Shown here: in pieces, positions 8,995-18,179 of the stretch
Layout of the letters: each line of letters begins with the position of its first letter
Position numbering within the stretch: the stretch's first letter is position 1
Origin: Martelella limonii
GTDB taxonomy: Bacteria; Pseudomonadota; Alphaproteobacteria; Rhizobiales; Rhizobiaceae
NCBI RefSeq assembly: GCF_013344475.1
Contig: NZ_JABUOU010000011.1
Coordinates: forward strand, 1-64,000
Length of the DNA: 64,000 nucleotides
Reading direction: 5' to 3'
Position numbers and translations under genes: made by a program
The notes under the pieces: model-generated
What the model saw: only the letters and a program-made list of their open reading frames with translations
Told to the model about the DNA's origin: nothing
Databases searched by the model: none

Positions 8995-11115
8995 CTAATT
9001 GCCGCTCAGGATGTCCATCAGCGTGCGCCGCCTTGGCTCCGGCTGGGCGGGCTGGGCATTGTCCGAGGCGGGCGTCTTGATCCCGATCTCGCCGAGAAGC
9101 TCGACAAGCGTCTTCGGGTCATTGTCGTTTGAAGGCTGCTGGGCGGGTTTCGGATCGATCAGGCGACCACCGCCATAAAGCGGCTGCGGCTTCAGTCCGT
9201 GATGGGCCTTGGCCATGTAATCGTGCCAGATCTGCGCCGGCAGCTTGCCGCCGGTGACGTGCCGCATCGGCGAATTGTCGTCATTTCCGACCCAGACGCC
9301 GGTGGTGAGATTGGCGGTGAAGCCGACGAACAGGGCATCGCGCGAGGATTGCGTCGTGCCGGTCTTGCCGGCGACCTGCCAGCCCGGGATCTGGGCTGCC
9401 TTGCCCGTGCCTTCGGTCACGACCCGCATCATCATGCCGTTCATATTGGCGGCCGTCTGCGCCGAGAGCACACGCTCGGGCTGAGGCGCTGCCCGCTGGA
9501 AGAGCGACTGGCCTTCCGCGGTTTTCACGCTCTCGATCAGATAGGGCGTCGCCCTGAAACCACCATTCATGAAGGCGGTATAGGCCCCCGTCAGCTCCAG
9601 CAGCGACACTTCGGACGTGCCGAGGGCAAGCGAGGCATTGGCGGTGATATCCGACGTGATGCCGAGACGATGGGCCACATCGACGACATAGCCGGGGCTT
9701 GCCTCCATCACCAGCTGCGCGGCAATGGTGTTGACGGAATGGGCGAGCGCATTGGTGAGCGTCATCGGCCCGGAATAGGTCTTCTCGTAGTTTTCAGGCG
9801 TCCAGTCGTCGATGGTGATCGGGGCATCGTTGCGCACCGAGCCGGGCCGGTCGCCGATTTCGAGTGCTGCGGCATAGACGAAGGGCTTGAAGGCCGAGCC
9901 CGGCTGGCGCTTGGCGGTCACCGCGCGGTTGAACTGGCTCTTGGAATAATCGCGCCCGCCGACGAGCGCGCGGATGGCGCCGGTGCCATCGACGGAGACC
10001 AGCGCGCCCTGTTCGACCCGATCCTTCTCGCCGCTTGCGGCGAGCGCCTTTGACAGGCTCTCTCCGGCATCGCGTTCGAGGCCCGGATCGATCGTCGTCG
10101 CGACAACGATATCGGTCGTCACATCGCCGATCAGCGGCGTCAGCTCCTTCATCACCATGTCGGCGACATAGTTGTCCGGCCCGGTCCAGTAGCTCGGCGC
10201 CCGCGTCGGCTTGCGCGACATCGCGGTTGCCATATCGCTGTCATCGATCATGCCCTGATCATGCATCGCCGCCAAAACGACCTGGGCGCGCTCCTCAGCC
10301 GCTTCCGGATCGCGGGCGGGCGAAAGCCTGGAGGGCGCCTTCAGCAAGCCTGCAAGAAGGGCCGCCTCGCCGAGCGTGACATCACGGGCGGATTTGTCGA
10401 AATAGCGCTGCGAAGCGGCTTCCACGCCGTAGGCGCCCGAACCGAAATAGACCCGGTTCAGATACATGGCCAGAATCTGCTCCTTGCTGTATTCGTGCTC
10501 CAGCCACAGCGCCATCAGCGCTTCCTGCACCTTGCGCTCCAGCGTCTGGGCGCTGGACAGCAGCACGTTCTTTGCCAATTGCTGGGTCAGCGTCGAGCCG
10601 CCCTGGACGAGGCCGCCATGCTGGAGATTGGTGATCATGGCGCGGGAAAGGCCGATCGGATCGACGCCGAAATGGGAATAGAACCGCCGGTCCTCGATGG
10701 CGACAACGGCCATCGGAATGAAGGGCGACATTTCATCAAGGGTCAGCGCCTCGCCGCCGGTCGCACCGCGATTGGCGATCAGCGAACCGTCGGTGGCGAG
10801 GATCTTCACGTTGGGCGCCCGGTCCGGAATCGCCCATTCATCGACGGGCGGCAGCTTGGAGCCGTAATAGATGACGATGCCGGCGACGACGATCGCGCCC
10901 CAGACGGCTGCAACACAGGACCAGTAGACCAGGAAGCGCAGCATGCGCGTAAACCCGCCGCCGGAAGAGGCGCGCGACCGTTTCTTCGACGTCTTCCTGT
11001 TTTTCCCGGTGGCACGCTTCTTGGAAGGCTTCCTGGCAGGCTTCGCCGGCTCGCCGCCGCCAAGGCCGAAGAGAGAGGGTTCGGTTCTGTCGTGCTTGTT
11101 CTTCTTGCTTGCCAT
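8995..11115 (-). CDS. Class A penicillin-binding protein (PBP1A family)
   Basis: A bifunctional peptidoglycan synthase of 706 residues: transglycosylase plus DD-transpeptidase anchored in the inner membrane. The first 55 residues are strongly basic and cytoplasmic, followed by one transmembrane helix (about 58-85). The GT51 domain carries the catalytic Glu in AIEDRRFYSHFG and the conserved GGSTLTQQLAKN and RKVQEALMALWLE blocks. The transpeptidase domain has SxxK (GSAFKP), SxN (HSVNT) and KTG (GKTGTT). The C-terminal tail of about 60 residues is Pro/Gln-rich. All catalytic residues are present. It is flanked by an unrelated hydrolase and an M20 peptidase and appears to be a single-gene unit. 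Confidence 0.95.
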   Translation of the reverse strand: MASKKNKHDRTEPSLFGLGGGEPAKPARKPSKKRATGKNRKTSKKRSRASSGGGFTRMLRFLVYWSCVAAVWGAIVVAGIVIYYGSKLPPVDEWAIPDRAPNVKILATDGSLIANRGATGGEALTLDEMSPFIPMAVVAIEDRRFYSHFGVDPIGLSRAMITNLQHGGLVQGGSTLTQQLAKNVLLSSAQTLERKVQEALMALWLEHEYSKEQILAMYLNRVYFGSGAYGVEAASQRYFDKSARDVTLGEAALLAGLLKAPSRLSPARDPEAAEERAQVVLAAMHDQGMIDDSDMATAMSRKPTRAPSYWTGPDNYVADMVMKELTPLIGDVTTDIVVATTIDPGLERDAGESLSKALAASGEKDRVEQGALVSVDGTGAIRALVGGRDYSKSQFNRAVTAKRQPGSAFKPFVYAAALEIGDRPGSVRNDAPITIDDWTPENYEKTYSGPMTLTNALAHSVNTIAAQLVMEASPGYVVDVAHRLGITSDITANASLALGTSEVSLLELTGAYTAFMNGGFRATPYLIESVKTAEGQSLFQRAAPQPERVLSAQTAANMNGMMMRVVTEGTGKAAQIPGWQVAGKTGTTQSSRDALFVGFTANLTTGVWVGNDDNSPMRHVTGGKLPAQIWHDYMAKAHHGLKPQPLYGGGRLIDPKPAQQPSNDNDPKTLVELLGEIGIKTPASDNAQPAQPEPRRRTLMDILSGN

Positions 11116-11296
11116 CAGGGAGCCGTCGGCACCTTTCGTTTCCGCACCCGTTTCTAGGCCCGTCCCTTTAAGGTGGTATTAAGGCGGGGGTGGTTCGCAC
11201 CGGGCGTTTCGGCAAAAGATAGTATCGAAGGTTAACGTAAGCTGAACGGGATCGGGCGATGTCTCACCGAAGCTTCGACCCGCAACCCATCCAGTG

Positions 11297-11379
11297 GTCA
11301 TGCGCGGGCTCGACCCGAGCATTCAGGCGGCGTTCTTTCTGTGGCCTGGACCCTCGGGGCAAGCCCGAGGGTGATAGCG
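11297..11379. repeat. Palindromic intergenic repeat, copy 1
   Basis: Two GC-rich palindromes about 35 bases apart, first GGGCTCGACCCGAGC, then CCTCGGGGCAAGCCCGAGG, with the spacer ending TGGCCTGGA. The same arrangement recurs at 29431, 29643 and 35389, and in altered form at 16622, 41581 and 49440. It sits in the 313-base gap between the penicillin-binding protein and the M20 peptidase; the rest of that gap holds the leftward PBP promoter and nothing else recognised. Confidence 0.85.
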
Positions 11380-11428
11380 TTGGTTGGGAAATCTTGCCGC
11401 TCATCCGGCAAGCAGGCGACCACCCGTC

Positions 11429-12817
11429 TTATTTCGCCAGCGCGTCGAGGATCCGGATCCAGGAGCGGATGCCCTTGTGAAACGAGGTCAGCTCGTATTT
11501 TTCGTTCGGCGAATGGATGCGGTCGTCATTGAGGCCGAAACCGACCAGCAGCGAATCCATGCCGAGCTTCCTCTGGAAATCGCCGACGATCGGGATCGAG
11601 CCGCCCATGCCGATGACGACGGCGGGCTTCGGCCATTCGTCGGAAAGGGCGGCCTGCGCCTTTTTCAGGAAGGGCGCGTTGTAATCCAGATGGATCGCGG
11701 GCGAGCCGCCATGGGGGTGGAATTCGACGCTGCAATCGGACGGCAGCTTCGAGCGCACATAGGCGCGGAAGCTCTCGCGAACCTTGACCGGATCCTGGGT
11801 GCCGACGAGACGGAAGGAAACCTTGGCGGAGGCCTCAGCGGCAATCACCGTCTTGAAGCCCTCGCCCGTGTAGCCGCCGGTAATGCCGTTGACTTCGGCT
11901 GTCGGCCGCGTCCAGGTCAATTCCAGCACCGAGCGGCCCTTCTCGCCGGAAGGCTCGGAAAGGCCGATCGCGCCCAGAAAGCGGCTGTCGGTTTCGCCGA
12001 GCTGCTCCCAGCTCTTCTTCACCTCTTCGGGCGTTTCCTCGACGCCGTCGTAGAAGCCCGGCAGGGTCACCCGGCCGGTTTCGTCGTGCAGGCCCGCGAG
12101 GATGTTGGCGAGGATATGGATCGGGTTTGCTGCGGCGCCGCCGAAGAACCCGGAATGAAGATCGCGGTCGGCGGCCTTGATCACCACCTCGTCGCCCACC
12201 AGACCACGCAGCGTGGCGGCGATCGCGGGCGTCTCGCGGTCCCACATGCCGGTATCACAGACCAGCGCGAAATCGGCCTTGATCAGATCGCCATGCTCCT
12301 CGATGAAGGCCGGCAGCGATGGCGAGCCGGATTCTTCCTCGCCTTCGAACATGATGGTGATCTTCACCGGCAGCTCGGCGTTTTCCTCGCGATAGGCCCG
12401 GCAGGCCTGCAGGAAGGTCATCAGCTGGCCCTTGTCATCGCTGGTACCGCGCCCGGTGATCACCTTGGTGCCGGCGGCGCTGTCCTTGATCTTCGGGTCG
12501 AAGGGATCGTCTTCCCAGAGCGCCAGCGGATCGACCGGCTGAACGTCGTAATGGCCGTAGAAAAGCACGTGCGGCGCGCCCTCGGGGGCATTCTCGCTGG
12601 TGGCGACCACCATCGGGTGGCCCTTGGTCTTGTGGGCTTCGGCCAGAAAGCCGAGCGTCTTCAATTCCGCAACGAGCCAATCGGCCGCTTCCGCGCATTT
12701 TTCCTTGTAGGCCGGATCGGTGGAGATCGACGGAATACGCAGGAGCGAAAACAGCTTGTCGAGGCTCGAGGGCAGGTTGTCATCGGCGCGCTTCAACAGC
12801 GCTTCTAGCTGGGTCAT
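11429..12817 (-). CDS. M20 family metallopeptidase (dipeptidase)
   Basis: A 462-residue zinc-dependent exopeptidase of the M20 family that hydrolyses dipeptides or related amides in the cytoplasm. Metal and catalytic motifs are visible: FYGHYDVQP (His and Asp), GRGTSDDKGQ (bridging Asp), EGEEESGSP (catalytic and ligand Glu), the CDTGMWD block, and a late GGSIPI region before the final His-bearing IHSPNEKYEL. The dimerisation insert lies between about 215 and 370. The ATG at 12817 has GGAG about 8 bases upstream; a further upstream extension would run through the intergenic RNA candidate and is rejected. The pairing with polA across the intergenic region is the arrangement I recall from rhizobia. 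Confidence 0.92.
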   Translation of the reverse strand: MTQLEALLKRADDNLPSSLDKLFSLLRIPSISTDPAYKEKCAEAADWLVAELKTLGFLAEAHKTKGHPMVVATSENAPEGAPHVLFYGHYDVQPVDPLALWEDDPFDPKIKDSAAGTKVITGRGTSDDKGQLMTFLQACRAYREENAELPVKITIMFEGEEESGSPSLPAFIEEHGDLIKADFALVCDTGMWDRETPAIAATLRGLVGDEVVIKAADRDLHSGFFGGAAANPIHILANILAGLHDETGRVTLPGFYDGVEETPEEVKKSWEQLGETDSRFLGAIGLSEPSGEKGRSVLELTWTRPTAEVNGITGGYTGEGFKTVIAAEASAKVSFRLVGTQDPVKVRESFRAYVRSKLPSDCSVEFHPHGGSPAIHLDYNAPFLKKAQAALSDEWPKPAVVIGMGGSIPIVGDFQRKLGMDSLLVGFGLNDDRIHSPNEKYELTSFHKGIRSWIRILDALAK

Positions 12818-12904
12818 GAAAAATCTCCGGTGCAAATCATTGAGCGGACCATAGGCCAGGAGAGGCCGAATGAAAACCTGTGGGACTGCGTCAATTCCGG
12901 GCGA

Positions 12905-13055
12905 GAAAAAGCCGCCATGGCCGGGAGGGGGGACGGGCCATGGCGGCGTTTTTAGGGACAAAGGCCGGAGAGGGGGATGGAGCCTTTGTCCTTTTGTCTG
13001 ACGAGGCGGGGGACGAGCCTCTTGCCAGACAGCGGCGTGATCAGGCGCCGTTGCT
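12905..13055 (-). ncRNA. Candidate trans-acting sRNA (alpha-r7 / Smr7C-like)
   Basis: Three consecutive stem-loops lie between the divergent M20 peptidase and polA genes. Read leftward: stem GTCTG..GAGGC with a C-rich loop (12996-13030); a perfect 10-bp stem GGACAAAGGC/GCCTTTGTCC (12956-12991) with a CCATCCCCCTCTCC loop; and a perfect 12-bp stem GCCGCCATGGCC (12911-12947) with a GTCCCCCCTCCC loop, followed by TTTTT. C/U-rich loops are what anti-Shine-Dalgarno sRNAs show. A plausible promoter lies upstream on the same strand: CTTGAA (13083-13088), 16 bases, TACATT (13061-13066), giving a start near 13055 and a transcript of about 150 nt. From memory, the rhizobial alpha-r7 sRNA Smr7C lies beside polA and is of this size. 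Strand and identity are inferred, not tested. Confidence 0.55.
12906..12953. terminator. Bidirectional intrinsic terminator
   Basis: A perfect 12-bp stem (12911-12922 with 12936-12947) is flanked by five A on the left and GTTTTT on the right, so it can terminate in both directions. Because both neighbouring protein genes are transcribed away from it, it most simply ends the sRNA candidate that spans it. Confidence 0.8.
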
Positions 13056-13242
13056 AAGTAAATGTACCCTGAAATGTGTCGATTCAAGGGAAGCGGGCAC
13101 GCCGTTTCGTTACAATTCAGTAATCTGATTAAAGGCACGGGATCGCCCGATTGACGGGATCGGCCCAGCCAAGGCTTGCGAAGGGCTTGATGCGGGCGAA
13201 CGGGCCATGGACGTTTGAGCCCCGAGCGGCTATGGATTCGCC

Positions 13243-16191
13243 ATGAAAAAAGACGATCACCTTTTCCTGATTGATGGCTCCGGCTTCATCTTCCGCGCTT
13301 TCCACGCGCTGCCGCCGCTGACCCGCAAATCCGATGGCCTGCCGGTTGGCGCCGTCTCCGGCTTCTGCAACATGCTGTGGAAGCTACTGACCCAGGCGCG
13401 CGACACCTCCGTCGGCGTGACGCCCACCCATCTCGCGGTGATCTTCGACTTTTCCTCGAAAACCTTCCGCAAGGAAATCTATCCCGACTACAAGGCCCAC
13501 CGGCCGCCGCCGCCGGAAGAGCTGGTGCCGCAGTTCTCGCTGATCCGCGAGGCGACCCGCGCCTTCAACCTGCCCTGTATCGAGATGGAAGGCTATGAGG
13601 CCGACGACATCATCGCCACCTATGCAAGGATGGCGGTGGAAGCGGGCGGCGCTGCCACCATCATCTCTTCCGACAAGGATTTGATGCAGCTCGTCGGCCC
13701 GAACGTACACATGTATGACGGCATGAAGGATCGGCAGATCGGCGTTGCCGAAGTGATCGAGAAATGGGGCGTGCCGCCTGAAAAGATGATCGACCTCCAG
13801 GCGCTGACGGGCGATTCGGTCGATAATGTGCCGGGCGTCCCCGGCATCGGCCCGAAGACGGCGGCGACGCTGCTGGAGGAATTCGGCGATCTCGACAATC
13901 TTCTGGCCAATGCCAAAACGATCAAGCAGACCAAGCGCCGCGAAAACATCATTGCCAACCGGGAACTTGTGCTGGTTTCGCGCCAGTTGGTGACGCTGAA
14001 GCAGGATTGCCCGGTGGACGTGCCGCTCGACGCGCTGTCGCTGGAGCCGCAGGACGGGCCGAAGCTCGTCTCCTTCCTGAAGGCGATGGAATTCAACTCG
14101 CTGACCCGGCGCGTTTCGGAGGCGACGGGCGCCGAGGCCCAGGCGATCGAGGCGGCACCCGTCGATGTCGAATGGGGCGCCGACGCCCATGGGCCGGATC
14201 TCGATCCGGGTGAAGGCAAGTCGGCGGCAGGTACCGCTGCCCCTTCGTCAGAAGGCAACCGGCCCGCAGATCTCGCAGCAGCACGCGCCGCCCGCTTTGC
14301 AGCGCTCCCGATCAACCGCGACAGCTACGAGACGATCCGCGATCTCGAAACGCTCGAAGCCTGGATTGCCACCGCGCGCGAACGCGGCCTCGTCGCCTTT
14401 GACACCGAGACCACCTCGCTTGATGCGATGCAGGCCGAGCTCGCCGGCTTCTCGCTGGCGCTTTATGACGAGGATGCCAAGGACGACGCTTCCGTCATCC
14501 GCGCAGCCTATGTTCCGGTCGCCCACAAGGCCGGACAGGACGATCTTCTGGGCGGCGGGCTTGCGGAAGGGCAGATCCCCTTCGACAAGGCGCTTGCCGC
14601 GCTGAAGGGCCTGCTCGAGGACGAGGCAGTCAAGAAGATCGCGCAGAACCTGAAATATGACTACCTCGTGATGGCCCGCCACGGCATCACGGTGAAGAAC
14701 TTCGACGACACCATGCTGCTGTCCTATGTGCTGGATTCCGGCATGGGCGCGCATGGCATGGATGCGCTGTCGGAAAAATGGCTCGGCCACCAGCCGATCC
14801 CCTACAAGGAGGTCGCGGGGTCCGGGCGCAACATGGTGACCTTCGATCATGTCGATATCGACCGCGCCACGGCTTACGCGGCGGAAGATGCCGATGTGAC
14901 GCTGAGGCTCTGGCTGGTGCTGAAACCCCGGCTTGCCGCCGAGCGGGTGACCACCGTCTACGAGCGTCTCGAGCGCCCACTGGTGCCGGTGCTTTCGCGC
15001 ATGGAAGAGCGCGGCATCTCGGTCGACCGGCAGATCCTCTCCCGGCTTTCCGGGGAACTCGCGCAGAAGGCCGCAGCGCTCGAGGACGAAATCTACGAGC
15101 TTGCCGGCGAGCGCTTCAATATCGGGTCGCCCAAGCAGCTCGGCGACATCCTGTTCGGCAAGATGGGGCTTCCCGGCGGCAAGAAGACCAAGTCCGGGCA
15201 ATGGTCGACGGCCGTTCAGGTGCTCGACGATCTGGCGGCACAGGGCCTGCCGCTTCCCAGCCGCATCGTCGACTGGCGGCAGATGACCAAGCTGAAATCG
15301 ACCTATACCGATGCGCTGCCGGGCTATATCCACCCTCAGACCAAGCGCGTTCATACCTCCTATTCGCTGGCCTCGACCACGACAGGGCGGCTGTCTTCGT
15401 CGGAGCCGAACCTGCAGAACATTCCGGTCCGCACCGCCGAAGGCCGCAAGATCCGTACCGCCTTCATCGCCAATCCCGGCCACAAGCTGCTGTCTGCCGA
15501 CTACAGCCAAATCGAGTTGCGCGTGCTTGCCCATGTGGCCGATATTCCGCAATTGAAACAGGCCTTTGCCGACGGCATCGACATTCACGCGATGACGGCA
15601 TCGGAAATGTTCGGCGTGCCGGTGGAAGGCATGCCGGGCGATGTCAGAAGGCGCGCCAAGGCGATCAATTTCGGCATCATCTACGGCATCTCGGCCTTCG
15701 GGCTTTCCAACCAGCTCGGCATAGAGCGCTCCGAGGCGAGCGACTATATCAAGCGCTATTTCGAGCGCTTTCCGGGCATTCACGATTACATGGAAGAGAC
15801 CAAGGAAAAGGCCCGCGACAAGGGTTATGTCGAGACCATTTTCGGCCGCCGCATCCATTACCCGGAAATCAAATCCTCGAACCACCAGGTCAAAAGCTTC
15901 AACGAGCGCGCCGCGATCAACGCCCCCATCCAGGGATCGGCCGCCGATATCATCCGCCGCGCGATGATCCGGATCGAGCCGGAACTTGCGAAAGCGGGCC
16001 TTGCCGACCGGGCGAAGATGCTGCTGCAGGTTCATGACGAACTGATCTTCGAGGTCGAGGACGAGGCCGTGGAAAAGACGCAAGCCCTGGTCGTCGACAT
16101 CATGGAAAACGCGGCGATGCCCGCCGTCTCGATGGCCGTGCCGCTGAAGGTCGATGCCCGCGCCGCCCACAATTGGGACGAGGCGCATTGA
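13243..16191 (+). CDS. polA: DNA polymerase I
   Basis: A 982-residue repair and Okazaki-fragment polymerase with all three domains. The 5' nuclease (about 1-290) begins LIDGSGFIFRAFHALPP and contains GYEADDIIAT, SSDKDLMQL and the helix-hairpin-helix GVPGIGPKTA. The 3'-5' exonuclease (about 370-560) keeps FDTETTSLD, LKYDYLV and the AYAAEDADVT acidic motif, so proofreading is probably intact. The polymerase domain (about 580-982) has motif A ADYSQIELRV (about 752), motif B RRAKAINFGIIYG (about 803) and motif C QVHDELIFEV (about 928). A variable, Ala-rich linker lies near residues 300-350. Length matches other alphaproteobacterial PolA proteins. The gene starts with ATG after a long intergenic region carrying the sRNA candidate. 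Confidence 0.98.
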   Translation: MKKDDHLFLIDGSGFIFRAFHALPPLTRKSDGLPVGAVSGFCNMLWKLLTQARDTSVGVTPTHLAVIFDFSSKTFRKEIYPDYKAHRPPPPEELVPQFSLIREATRAFNLPCIEMEGYEADDIIATYARMAVEAGGAATIISSDKDLMQLVGPNVHMYDGMKDRQIGVAEVIEKWGVPPEKMIDLQALTGDSVDNVPGVPGIGPKTAATLLEEFGDLDNLLANAKTIKQTKRRENIIANRELVLVSRQLVTLKQDCPVDVPLDALSLEPQDGPKLVSFLKAMEFNSLTRRVSEATGAEAQAIEAAPVDVEWGADAHGPDLDPGEGKSAAGTAAPSSEGNRPADLAAARAARFAALPINRDSYETIRDLETLEAWIATARERGLVAFDTETTSLDAMQAELAGFSLALYDEDAKDDASVIRAAYVPVAHKAGQDDLLGGGLAEGQIPFDKALAALKGLLEDEAVKKIAQNLKYDYLVMARHGITVKNFDDTMLLSYVLDSGMGAHGMDALSEKWLGHQPIPYKEVAGSGRNMVTFDHVDIDRATAYAAEDADVTLRLWLVLKPRLAAERVTTVYERLERPLVPVLSRMEERGISVDRQILSRLSGELAQKAAALEDEIYELAGERFNIGSPKQLGDILFGKMGLPGGKKTKSGQWSTAVQVLDDLAAQGLPLPSRIVDWRQMTKLKSTYTDALPGYIHPQTKRVHTSYSLASTTTGRLSSSEPNLQNIPVRTAEGRKIRTAFIANPGHKLLSADYSQIELRVLAHVADIPQLKQAFADGIDIHAMTASEMFGVPVEGMPGDVRRRAKAINFGIIYGISAFGLSNQLGIERSEASDYIKRYFERFPGIHDYMEETKEKARDKGYVETIFGRRIHYPEIKSSNHQVKSFNERAAINAPIQGSAADIIRRAMIRIEPELAKAGLADRAKMLLQVHDELIFEVEDEAVEKTQALVVDIMENAAMPAVSMAVPLKVDARAAHNWDEAH

Positions 16192-16213
16192 ACGCTGTTA
16201 AGAAGGAACGGCC

Positions 16214-16558
16214 ATGAACCCGGCGCTTGCGGCTTACGGCATGCTCGGTATCGCGATCGTCTGCGAGGTGATCGGCTCGACGCTGCTGCAGAAATCCTAC
16301 GGCTTCACCCGGCTGATGCCGACGATCGGCGTGGCCGTGTTCTACATCATCGCCTTCTTCTGCCTGTCGCAGGCGTTGAAGACGATCCCGCTTGGCGTCG
16401 CCTATGCGATCTGGGCAGGCCTCGGCATCGTGCTGACGGCCGCCGTCAGCGTCGTCTTCCTGCGCCAGAGCCTGGACCTTGCCGCCTGGATCGGCATCAC
16501 GATGATCATCGGCGGCGTGCTGGTGATGAATCTGTTTTCGAGTGCAGCCGGGCACTGA
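16214..16558 (+). CDS. SMR-family multidrug efflux protein (EmrE-like)
   Basis: A 114-residue protein with four predicted transmembrane helices, the size of the small multidrug resistance family, which exports cationic compounds using the proton gradient as a dimer. The essential membrane Glu is in helix 1 (IVCEVIGSTLLQKS). The conserved aromatic motif AYAIWAGLGIVLTA lies in helix 3 and the GVLVMNLFS end in helix 4. These fit the EmrE/QacE branch better than the guanidinium exporter branch, but the substrate is not provable. It starts 22 bases after polA with an AAGGA ribosome site, so it may be co-transcribed with polA. Confidence 0.9.
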   Translation: MNPALAAYGMLGIAIVCEVIGSTLLQKSYGFTRLMPTIGVAVFYIIAFFCLSQALKTIPLGVAYAIWAGLGIVLTAAVSVVFLRQSLDLAAWIGITMIIGGVLVMNLFSSAAGH

Positions 16559-16621
16559 AGACCGAAAGCAAGCTGACCCACAGGATGCGGCGGCGCGAGG
16601 TCGCCGATAAAGCGCTCGCGG

Positions 16622-16735
16622 GGTATCCCCGGGCTTGACCCCGGGGATCCATGCAGATGTGAACAGCGTCGATAAACAGCGTCAATCGCCTGCTCAGTAT
16701 GGATGCTCGGGTCGAGCCCGAGCACGTGGCAAGAG
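16622..16735. repeat. Palindromic intergenic repeat, diverged copy 2
   Basis: Two palindromes of the same family, CCCCGGGCTTGACCCCGGGG (16627-16646) and CTCGGGTCGAGCCCGAG (about 16706-16722), separated by about 60 bases instead of about 35. It lies between the convergent SMR gene and xylA, where it could also act as a transcription stop. Confidence 0.75.
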
Positions 16736-16798
16736 GCTCTGAAGCCGTGGCTTGTCAAATGCCTGAGGGCCGCACGAGGCGGCCCGCGCATTCACGCC

Positions 16799-18109
16799 TC
16801 ACACGTACTTGTTGACGATGTTTTCCAGATATTCCTGGCGGCCGGACTTCGGAAGCGGGTTGATGTCTTCCTTCTCGACCATGGCCGCGATCTCTTCCAG
16901 CGTCATTTCGCCGGCGAGCATCTTCTTTGCCACATCGCCGTTCCAGCCGGCATAGCGCTCGTCGAGCGGCTTCTGCAGGGCGCCGTCCTCGAACATGCGG
17001 GCAGCGGCCTTTAGGCCACGCGCGCAGGCATCCATGCCGCCGATATGGCCATGCAGCAAGTCGGCCGCGTCGATCGACTGGCGACGGACCTTGGCGTCGA
17101 AATTGGTGCCGCCGGTCGTAAAGCCGCCGGCCTTCAGCACTTCGAGATAGGCGAGCGCCATTTCCGGAACATTGTTCGGGAACTGGTCGGTATCCCAGCC
17201 CGACTGGTAGTCGTTGCGGTTCATGTCGATGGAGCCGAAGATGCCGAGCGTGCGGGCGAGCGCCAGCTCGTGCTCGAAGGTGTGACCGGCCAGGATCGCG
17301 TGACCCTGCTCGATGTTCATCTGCACTTCCTTCTCCAGCCCGTGCTTCTGCAGGAAGCCGTAGACGGTGGCGACGTCGTAGTCATACTGGTGCTTGGAGG
17401 GCTCCTGCGGCTTCGGCTCGACCAGGATCGCGCCCTTGAAGCCGATCTTGTGCTTGTACTCGACGACCATGTGCAGCATCCGCGCCATCTGGTCGAGTTC
17501 GCGGGACAGGTCGGTGTTGAGCAGGGTCTCGTAGCCTTCGCGACCGCCCCACAGCACGTAGTTCTCGCCGCCGAGCTTCATGGTCGCGTCCATGCAGGTC
17601 TTGATGGTCGCGGCGGAGTAGGCGAAGACCTCCGGGTCCGGATTGGTCGAGGCGCCCGACATGAAGCGGCGATGGGTGAAGAGGTTGGCCGTGCCCCACA
17701 GGAGCTTCATGCCGGCTTCTTCCTGCTTCTTGGCGAAGTAGTCGACGATCTCGTTCAGGTTCTTCGTGCTTTCGGCGAAGTTCTTGCCTTCCGGGCGCAC
17801 ATCGGCGTCATGGAAGCAGTAGAACGGCGCGCCGAGCAGGGTGAAGAGTTCGAAGGCGACATCGGCCTTGAGCTTGGCCTTGTCCATCTCGCCATCATAC
17901 CACGGGCGATCGAAGGTGCGTCCGCCAAAGGGGTCGCCGCCTTCCCAGGCCAGCGAATGCCAGTAGGCGACGGCGAAGCGGAGGTGGTCCTTCAGCGTCT
18001 TGCCGAGGACGACCTCTTCCGGGTTGTAGTGCTTGAAGGCATACGGATTGTCGCTGTCCGGACCTTCATACTGGATCTTGGCGATATCGCCGAAAAAACC
18101 GGTGCTCAT
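16799..18109 (-). CDS. xylA: Xylose isomerase
   Basis: Converts D-xylose to D-xylulose in the cytoplasm with two divalent metals. The 436 residues match the long (class II) bacterial enzyme. Visible signatures are [10 protein letters not shown] with the catalytic His, [33 protein letters not shown], the metal-ligand [18 protein letters not shown] block, [36 protein letters not shown] and [15 protein letters not shown]. No key residue is missing. It lies 70 bases downstream of xylB in the same direction, and together with the LacI-type gene further upstream forms a xylose operon. Confidence 0.98.
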   Translation of the reverse strand: MSTGFFGDIAKIQYEGPDSDNPYAFKHYNPEEVVLGKTLKDHLRFAVAYWHSLAWEGGDPFGGRTFDRPWYDGEMDKAKLKADVAFELFTLLGAPFYCFHDADVRPEGKNFAESTKNLNEIVDYFAKKQEEAGMKLLWGTANLFTHRRFMSGASTNPDPEVFAYSAATIKTCMDATMKLGGENYVLWGGREGYETLLNTDLSRELDQMARMLHMVVEYKHKIGFKGAILVEPKPQEPSKHQYDYDVATVYGFLQKHGLEKEVQMNIEQGHAILAGHTFEHELALARTLGIFGSIDMNRNDYQSGWDTDQFPNNVPEMALAYLEVLKAGGFTTGGTNFDAKVRRQSIDAADLLHGHIGGMDACARGLKAAARMFEDGALQKPLDERYAGWNGDVAKKMLAGEMTLEEIAAMVEKEDINPLPKSGRQEYLENIVNKYV

Positions 18110-18179
18110 ATCAATTCTCCATTCTGTTGGATTTCAGGCACGGCCCACTCTGAAGACCGTGAATTTCATCGGCAGCGCT

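Noticed and set aside
11384-12808. A 474-codon rightward frame opposite the M20 peptidase
   Set aside because: No motif and mirror composition; the peptidase motifs on the other strand are complete.
12818-13138. N-terminal extension of the M20 peptidase
   Set aside because: It would translate the hairpins of the intergenic RNA candidate, and a good ribosome site exists at the ATG at 12817.
14248-16188. A 646-codon frame opposite polA
   Set aside because: It exactly mirrors the polymerase coding region, has no recognisable motif, and polA is complete on the other strand.
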